The notes below the pieces were generated by a model. That model ran no database searches and was not told the DNA's origin. It was given only the letters and a program-made list of their open reading frames with translations. Source: Protaetiibacter sp. SSC-01 (GTDB taxonomy: Bacteria; Actinomycetota; Actinomycetes; Actinomycetales; Microbacteriaceae). Taken from it: a stretch of 64,000 bases of DNA. The number at the start of each line of letters is the position of its first letter. Position 1 is the stretch's first letter. Positions 58,097-64,000 of the stretch are shown piece by piece. The translations under genes and the position numbers were made by a program. The DNA lies in the NCBI RefSeq assembly GCF_014483895.1, contig NZ_CP059987.1:1550001-1614000 (forward strand), written 5' to 3'.

Positions 58097-58694
58097 TCAG
58101 GATGCGGCGCGCACGCGATCGAGGAAGCGGACGTGGAAGCGGTGCTCGCCCGTGACCTCCGGGTGGAACGAGGTTCCCAGCAGGTTGCCCTGCTCGACCG
58201 CGACGACCCGCCCGTCCGGGAGGGCCGCGAGCACGCGGGCGCGCTCCCCCACCGACTCGACGACCGGTGCGCGGATGAACACCGCGTGCACGGCGGGCTC
58301 CCCGAGCTCCGGGACGTCGAGGTCGGTCTCGAAGGAGTCGTTCTGGTTGCCGAACGCGTTGCGGCGCACCACGACGTCGAGCCCGCCGAGGCTCTGCTGC
58401 CCGGCGATCGCGTCGATCACGGTGTCGGCGAGCATGATGAGTCCCGCGCACGTGCCGTACACGGGCATCCCGGCGGCGATGCGCGCGCGCAGCGGCTCGG
58501 CGACCCCGAACATCCGGCTCAGCTTGTCGATGACGCTCGACTCGCCGCCCGGGAGGACGATCCCCGCGACGTCGTCGAGCTCCTGCGGACGGCGCACGGG
58601 CACCGCATCCGCTCCGAGGGCGCGCAGCACCGCGAGGTGCTCGCGCACGTCGCCCTGGAGGGCGAGGACGCCGACCCGGAGACCCTCGCCGGGG

Positions 58695-58705
<11 letters not shown>
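58097..58705 (-). CDS. pdxT: Pyridoxal 5'-phosphate synthase glutaminase subunit PdxT
   Basis: 202 residues. Releases ammonia from glutamine for PdxS. Class I amidotransferase marks: [24 protein letters not shown], the nucleophile Cys in [10 protein letters not shown] and His/Glu in [13 protein letters not shown]. The start is GTG at 58705, overlapping the pdxS stop by 11 bases. The array of 18-bp repeats begins right after its stop. Confidence 0.96.
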
Positions 58706-59609
<904 letters not shown>

Positions 59610-59616
59610 GGTCGGA

Positions 59617-59622
59617 ATCCTA
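59617..59622 (-). promoter_or_regulatory. -10 box TAGGAT for leaderless pdxS mRNA
   Basis: TAGGAT followed by 7 bases and the pdxS ATG, in the 86-base gap shared with divergent pdxY. No PdxR gene or clear operator was seen nearby. Confidence 0.5.
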
Positions 59623-59695
59623 TTCCGCGCGCGCGAGGGCGATCCGCCCCGCGTGACATACGCGGCCACATGACGCGCAGTGGCATCATCGGACG

Positions 59696-60547
59696 GTGAA
59701 GATCCTCTCGATCCAGTCAGCGGTCGCCTACGGCCACGTCGGCAACTCGGCCGCCGTCTTCCCCCTCCAGCGCATCGGCGTCGAGGTGCTGCCCGTCTAC
59801 ACGGTGAACTTCTCGAACCACACCGGGTACGGCGCGTGGCGCGGCCCGCTCATCCCGCCGGAGGACGTGCGGGAGGTCGTGACGGGCATCGAGGAGCGCG
59901 GTGCGTTCCCCGCGATCGACGCCGTGCTGTCCGGCTACCAGGGATCGGAGGGCATCGGCGACGTCATCGTCGACGCCGTCGCGCGCGTCAAGGCCGCGAA
60001 CCCCGATGCCGTCTACGCGTGCGACCCCGTCATGGGCAACGCGAAGTCCGGATGCTTCGTCGCCCCCGCCATCCCCGTGCTGCTGCGCGAGAGGGTCGTG
60101 CCCGTCGCCGACATCATCACCCCGAACCAGTTCGAACTCGGCTTCCTCACCGAGACCGAGCCCGACACGATCGAGTCGACCCTCGCATCCGCGGACCTCG
60201 CGCGCGCCATGGGCCCGCGCACGGTGCTCGTGACGAGCGTCGAGCGGCCCGACCGCGAGCCCGACACGATCGAGATGATGGTCGTCGACGACTCCGGCGC
60301 CTGGATCGTGCAGACGCCGCTCCTCCCCATGAAGGCGAACGGCTCGGGAGACGTCACGGCGGCGCTCTTCACCGCGCACTACCTCGCGACGCGCGACGCG
60401 GCCGAGGCCCTCGCGCGCACGACGTCGAGCGTGTGGGACCTGCTGCGCACGACCCACGAGTCGGGCGAGCGCGAGCTCAAGCTCGTCGAGTCGCAGGACT
60501 TCTACGCGAACCCGCGCATGCAGTTCGAGGTGCGCCGCCTGCGGTGA
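59696..60547 (+). CDS. pdxY: Pyridoxal kinase (PdxY type)
   Basis: 283 residues of the ribokinase-like fold. Phosphorylates pyridoxal in the salvage route. Motifs: [49 protein letters not shown] and the ATP/anion-hole [11 protein letters not shown] with the catalytic Asp. GTG at 59696, with GGACG just upstream. It is divergent from pdxS-pdxT, so salvage and de novo genes share an 86-base intergenic region. Confidence 0.95.
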   Translation: MKILSIQSAVAYGHVGNSAAVFPLQRIGVEVLPVYTVNFSNHTGYGAWRGPLIPPEDVREVVTGIEERGAFPAIDAVLSGYQGSEGIGDVIVDAVARVKAANPDAVYACDPVMGNAKSGCFVAPAIPVLLRERVVPVADIITPNQFELGFLTETEPDTIESTLASADLARAMGPRTVLVTSVERPDREPDTIEMMVVDDSGAWIVQTPLLPMKANGSGDVTAALFTAHYLATRDAAEALARTTSSVWDLLRTTHESGERELKLVESQDFYANPRMQFEVRRLR

Positions 60548-60557
60548 GTCACCGCGG

Positions 60558-60598
60558 GCTGGTTTCGACACGCCCGCTCCGCGGGCTACTCAACCAGC
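60558..60598. repeat. Palindromic repeat, type 2 (copy D)
   Basis: 41 bases of form GCTGGTTTCGACACG...GGGCTACTCAACCAGC with a CCCGC/GCGGG inner stem, right after pdxY. With copy E at 60609-60647 in the opposite direction it forms a large inverted pair between the convergent pdxY and HIT genes, probably a terminator for both. Confidence 0.75.
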
Positions 60599-60608
60599 GG
60601 TCATGCTC

Positions 60609-60647
60609 GCTGGTTGAGTAGCGCCGCAGGCGCGTGTCGAAACCAGC
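60609..60647. repeat. Palindromic repeat, type 2 (copy E, inverted)
   Basis: 39 bases of form GCTGGTTGAGTAGCGCC...GGCGCGTGTCGAAACCAGC. Outer ends equal those of copy D, but the inner stem is GCGCC/GGCGC instead of CCCGC/GCGGG: the sequence changes while pairing is kept. Confidence 0.75.
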
Positions 60648-60654
60648 CCCCGGC

Positions 60655-61215
60655 CTACTTCGGCCAGGCGTCCGCGATCTCCTGACGCACCTCGCCGAGC
60701 AGCTTCGGCAGCGCCTTCGTGCGCGCGACGATCGGGAAGAAGTTCGCATCCGTCGCCCAGCGCGGCACGACGTGCTGGTGCAGGTGCGCCGCGATGCCCG
60801 CGCCCGCGATGGCGCCCTGGTTCATGCCGATGTTGAAGCCGTCGGCGCGCGAGGTCTGACGGATGACGCGCATCGCCGTCTGCGTGATGGCGCCGATCTC
60901 GGCGACCTCGGCGTCATCGGCCTCGTCGTAGGTCGCGATGTGGCGGTACGGCACGACGAGCAGGTGGCCGCTGTTGTACGGGAAGAGGTTGAGGAGCGCG
61001 TAGACGCGCTCGCCCCGGTGCACGATGAGCGCCTGCTCGTCGCTCAGCGTCGGAGCGGTGCAGAACACGCAGTCGTCGCCCGGCGGCCCGCCGCCCTGCT
61101 CGATGTAGGCGATGCGGTGCGGCGTCCACAGCCGGCCGAAGCCATCGGGGATGCCGGCGAAGTCGCTCGAGGGCTCGGCGTGGGGGTACTCGGTGCCGTC
61201 GTAGTCGCGTGTCAT
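60655..61215 (-). CDS. HIT-family hydrolase/phosphorylase
   Basis: 186 residues. The histidine triad is HLHQHVVPR near the C-terminus, with CVFC near residues 49-52 (possible zinc site) and ALLNLFPYNSGHLLVVPYRH. It is most like the actinobacterial HIT group that includes diadenosine tetraphosphate phosphorylase (mycobacterial Rv2613c type), encoded near pdxST there as well. ATG at 61215 has TAGCCT exactly 7 bases upstream, so it is probably leaderless. The exact substrate is not readable from sequence. Confidence 0.9.
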   Translation of the reverse strand: MTRDYDGTEYPHAEPSSDFAGIPDGFGRLWTPHRIAYIEQGGGPPGDDCVFCTAPTLSDEQALIVHRGERVYALLNLFPYNSGHLLVVPYRHIATYDEADDAEVAEIGAITQTAMRVIRQTSRADGFNIGMNQGAIAGAGIAAHLHQHVVPRWATDANFFPIVARTKALPKLLGEVRQEIADAWPK

Positions 61216-61222
61216 CGCTGCC

Positions 61223-61228
61223 AGGCTA
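61223..61228 (-). promoter_or_regulatory. -10 box TAGCCT for leaderless HIT gene mRNA
   Basis: TAGCCT followed by 7 bases and the HIT gene ATG. Confidence 0.5.
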
Positions 61229-61237
61229 CCGGCGCAC

Positions 61238-61288
61238 GGATGCCGGGCGCGCGGATGCCGGGCGCGCTCGAGGCGACGCCCGGCATCC
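61238..61288 (-). terminator. Hairpin terminator after the subtilase gene, with a duplicated arm
   Basis: CGCCCGGCATCC (61277-61288) can pair with GGATGCCGGGCG at 61253-61264, 9 bases after the subtilase stop. The pairing arm is duplicated next to it as a perfect 15-base direct repeat (61238-61252), so two alternative hairpins are possible. Confidence 0.65.
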
Positions 61289-61297
61289 GCACCCGCG

Positions 61298-64000
61298 TCA
61301 CTTCACGCGGATCTTCGTCACCTCGATCGGGACGGTGTCGATCGCGTCCGATCGCAGCGTCGCCGAGGTCGACCACGTGCCGCGCAGCAGACCCTTGACC
61401 GTGTAGTCGAAGGTCACGACACCGCCCGCGGTCGGGGGGCTCGTGCGCACGACGTACGCGGACTCGGTGTCGACGTCGGAGAGGCTCACGCCGCTCGTGC
61501 CGTTGCGGTTCTCGGCTCCGGCGAGCCACCCAGACGCGGTGTCGGGCGTGAGCTCGCCGCCGTAGGTCATCCAGTTGTTCTCGGTCGCGCCGAGCTGGAT
61601 CCAGACCTGGAACGAGTTGCCGTCACCGCCGCTCCACGCGTGGATGTCCTCCCAGTCGACGACGAGGTACTGCGTGCCCGTGTCGTCGCTGAGCGTGCCC
61701 ACGCGGATGCCGCCGCCGTCGGCCGGGTTGAGGTCCGTCCAGAACGGCGCGATGACGTTGTTCGGCGTCGCGGGGTCCGGGAAGGATGCCGGCGGCTCGT
61801 ACTCGACGTCGCCCGCCGTGCCGCCGCCGATCACGACGTAGCCGTTCGAGACGACGCCGATGCGGTCGTACACCTCGCCGCCGTAGACGAAGCTCGGCAC
61901 CGTGAAGTTGACGATGCTCTCGTCGCCGACCCCGGCCACGGGCGCGATCCCGAAGTCGGAGAGCGGCAGGTAGCCGCCGCTCACCGTCTCAGCCGGGTCG
62001 ACCGCGTCGATCGCGTCGATCGTCGGCGGCAGGGCCGCGGTGAGCGTGCCCTTCCACGTCGCGCCGAGCGCGTGCTTCTTCGCCGGGGCCGTCACCTTCG
62101 TGACGTGCAGGACGGGGTTCGCGAGCACGTCGATCGTGGCCTGCACATCGACGGGCAGCGAGCTCGACGCCGTGACGGTGCACGTCGAGGTGCCGTTCCG
62201 CTTGATCTCGGTCGGCTCGCACGACTGGGCGAGCGACAGCGACGCCTCCCCGACGTTGACGGCGACCGGCAGCACGACGGCGTTGCCGCCCCTGCGCGGC
62301 GTGAGCACCAGCTGACCCTCGTGCCATCCGTCCGCCGCCCCGATGCCCGTGATGAGGATCGTGAGCTTCTTCGACGAGCCCGCGGCGAGCGTGAACGACG
62401 AGGGGCTCACGAACGCCTGCACGCCACCCGAGATCGACGAGCTCGCCGAGAACGTCTGCGGCGAGCCGGTGACGTTCTTGACGGTGCGCGTGACGACGAC
62501 CGCGCCCGGGAGCGGGTCGATGAGCACGCTCGGGATGTTGAGGTCGTTCCGGCTGAGCGGGTCGGCGGCGCTCGCCGCGAACCGGTCGGCCGTCTCGCTC
62601 ACTGTCAGCACGGGTGCGACCGCACGGTCGGCCCGGATGCTGCCCGCGCCCCGGTCGAAGACGCCCGCGGGGCTCCCGTCCGCGTTGACGACGCTCTGCA
62701 CCGACGAGGTCATGAGCGCCGACTTGACCTGACCCGGCGTCCAGTCGGGGTGCGCCGCGATGACGAGCGCCGAGACGCCCGCCGCGTGTGGCGACGACAT
62801 CGAGGTGCCCGCGATCGCCTGATAGAGCTCGCCCTGCGGGCCCGTCGCGACATCCGTCGACTCGGGCGTGTGACCCGCGAGGATCTGCACGCCCGGCGCG
62901 GTCACGTCGGGCTTGAGGAACTCGCCGATGGGTCCGCGCGAGCTGAAGCCCGCCATGACGTCGCCCTGCGCGGGCGCCGCCTGCCCCTCCGCCCACGTCG
63001 CCGTGATGTCGGGGTGACCTGCGAGGAACGCGAGCAGCTCGTCGTTCGGCCCTTCGAGGTGGATCGTCGGGAGGAAGTGGTTGTCCGTCTCGACATCGCT
63101 CGCCGTGGGGTTGTAGAGGATCATGCCCTCTGCGCCACCCTGCGCGGCGTTGTAGCCCTTCTCGACGCGGCCGTTCTCACCGCGCTCGCAGACCACGACG
63201 TAGCCGCTGAGCGAGCCCTCCGGGAACGGCTCCAGGCAGCGCGCGCCGCCCGTATAGCCGGGCACGACGGCCGCGAGCACGACGGGCGTGTCGGTGACCC
63301 CCTGCGTGAGCGTCGAGCCCTCCTTCGCGTACGTCGCGCCGTCGCTCGAGGTGAGCGTGAGGGTCGAGGCGTACTGCCGGTCGTAGGTCGAGGCCGCGAC
63401 CGTCGTGACCCACGGTCCCGCGTGGTTCGCCGTCGAGGCGCCCGGGCCATCGTTGCCGGCCGAGGCGTTCACGGCGATGCCCGCGGCGTACGCGTCGAGG
63501 AACGCGAGCTCCACGGGGTCCGTGTAGACCGACGCGGAACCGCTGATCGAGTAGTTGATGACGTCGACGCCGTCGATGATCGTCTGCTGCACGGCGGCGA
63601 GCAGGTCGGAGTTGTAGCCGCCGCCGGGGCCGAGTGCGCGGTAGGCGATGACGGATGCGCCCGGTGCGATGCCGCTCACGGGGCCGCGGTCGACGCCGAA
63701 GACGGGCGCGCTGTCGACGTAGGAGCCGGCCGCGGTCGTCGCCGTGTGCGTGCCGTGGCCGTCGGAGTCGCGCGCGGAGCACTCGCCGCCGGAGCAGAAG
63801 TCCTCCTCGCCGATCTCGTTGAGCGCGGCGTAGGTGTCGAGGAAGGCGTACGCGCCGACAAGCTTGTCGTTGCAGGCGAACGCCGGGTCGCCGCCGTCGC
63901 CGAAGTCGCAGTCCCACGGGCCGCCGTCGGGACGCGGGATGCCGTTGTCGGCGAGCATCGGGTGCTCGGGCCAGATGCCCGAGTCGATGACGCCGACGAT
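61298..64000 (-). CDS. S8 family serine peptidase (subtilase), N-terminus missing
   Basis: 900 residues lie in the window; the signal peptide and any propeptide are beyond 64000. The catalytic triad is complete: Asp in VIDSGIWPEHP (fragment residue 6), His in SDGHGTHTA (82) and Ser in GTSMSSPHAAGVSAL (about 400). A PA-type insert lies between His and Ser (RCLEPFPEGSLSGYVVVCERG ... NDELLAFL), as in large secreted subtilases. A long beta-rich C-terminal region follows, with Fn3-like stretches and a part like those in S8 vacuolar-type proteases. There is no LPxTG motif and no C-terminal membrane helix, so it is probably secreted free. A cysteine pair (ECSARD, EEDFCSGG) lies in an insert before the His. 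Confidence 0.92.
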   Translation of the reverse strand: MVGVIDSGIWPEHPMLADNGIPRPDGGPWDCDFGDGGDPAFACNDKLVGAYAFLDTYAALNEIGEEDFCSGGECSARDSDGHGTHTATTAAGSYVDSAPVFGVDRGPVSGIAPGASVIAYRALGPGGGYNSDLLAAVQQTIIDGVDVINYSISGSASVYTDPVELAFLDAYAAGIAVNASAGNDGPGASTANHAGPWVTTVAASTYDRQYASTLTLTSSDGATYAKEGSTLTQGVTDTPVVLAAVVPGYTGGARCLEPFPEGSLSGYVVVCERGENGRVEKGYNAAQGGAEGMILYNPTASDVETDNHFLPTIHLEGPNDELLAFLAGHPDITATWAEGQAAPAQGDVMAGFSSRGPIGEFLKPDVTAPGVQILAGHTPESTDVATGPQGELYQAIAGTSMSSPHAAGVSALVIAAHPDWTPGQVKSALMTSSVQSVVNADGSPAGVFDRGAGSIRADRAVAPVLTVSETADRFAASAADPLSRNDLNIPSVLIDPLPGAVVVTRTVKNVTGSPQTFSASSSISGGVQAFVSPSSFTLAAGSSKKLTILITGIGAADGWHEGQLVLTPRRGGNAVVLPVAVNVGEASLSLAQSCEPTEIKRNGTSTCTVTASSSLPVDVQATIDVLANPVLHVTKVTAPAKKHALGATWKGTLTAALPPTIDAIDAVDPAETVSGGYLPLSDFGIAPVAGVGDESIVNFTVPSFVYGGEVYDRIGVVSNGYVVIGGGTAGDVEYEPPASFPDPATPNNVIAPFWTDLNPADGGGIRVGTLSDDTGTQYLVVDWEDIHAWSGGDGNSFQVWIQLGATENNWMTYGGELTPDTASGWLAGAENRNGTSGVSLSDVDTESAYVVRTSPPTAGGVVTFDYTVKGLLRGTWSTSATLRSDAIDTVPIEVTKIRVK

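Noticed and set aside
60549-60655. Insertion sequence ends
   Set aside because: The inverted pair has no transposase between its arms and no target duplication; it is two short palindromic repeats facing each other.

Overview
This is a high-GC bacterial chromosome segment made almost entirely of core genes. Gene order and family type point to an actinobacterium, most likely of the Microbacteriaceae. The main clues are the chain pyrR-pyrB-pyrC-carA-carB-pyrF followed by an integration-host-factor/guanylate kinase ORF and rpoZ; a HGxxPAAW membrane protein inside a his/trp cluster; a PriA without ATPase motifs; and the block pdxS-pdxT-yebC-ruvC-ruvA-ruvB-yajC-secD-secF-rsh. The family assignment is inference from gene content, because there is no rRNA in the window. 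No tRNA, CRISPR array, insertion sequence or prophage was found. No stretch of 300 bases or more lacks a gene; the largest gaps are 29750-29977, 57900-58096, 44230-44377 and 43454-43599.

Layout. 1-12.4 kb (all minus): hisE, hisG, hisF, hisI, trpE, a Trp-associated membrane protein, a HGxxPAAW protein, trpC, trpB, trpA, lgt and the 5' two thirds of gltB, with an FKBP prolyl isomerase upstream of hisE. 12.4-29.8 kb (all minus): a long gene train that begins at pyrR under a probable PyrR RNA switch. It runs through de novo pyrimidine synthesis into mIHF-Gmk, rpoZ, coaBC, metK, priA, fmt, rsmB and rpe, often with ATGA-type overlaps. 30-33.5 kb: a plus-strand DoxX protein and a minus-strand sulfonate/nitrate-type ABC importer. 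33.6-43.2 kb (minus): alaS, ruvX, mltG, aroE, aroC, aroK, aroB, aroQ, efp and nusB. 43.2-48.6 kb: a small YtxH-like gene, rpsD, rarA, then plus-strand cyclophilin, DUF349 and AbiEi-like genes. 48.6-58.7 kb (minus): rsh, secF, secD, yajC, ruvB, ruvA, ruvC, yebC, a two-TM membrane protein and pdxT. 58.7-64 kb: pdxS, the divergent pyridoxal kinase gene pdxY, a HIT protein and a large subtilase cut by the window end.

The genes supply amino acids (His, Trp, shikimate pathway, Glu), UMP, pyridoxal phosphate, CoA and SAM. They also cover translation (fmt, rpsD, alaS, efp), Holliday-junction repair, Sec export and (p)ppGpp control. Against a GC-rich background, TAnnnT -10 hexamers stand out. In at least ten cases they sit 6-7 bases before a start codon, which predicts leaderless transcripts and helps fix several starts.

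I did not find an undescribed multi-gene system. The points most worth a second look are the mIHF-guanylate kinase fusion with a possible internal Gmk start, a nested palindrome between the FKBP gene and hisE, a palindromic repeat family of which one copy codes the carA C-terminus, an 18-bp repeat array after pdxT, and an AbiEi-like gene whose 3' end overlaps rsh.
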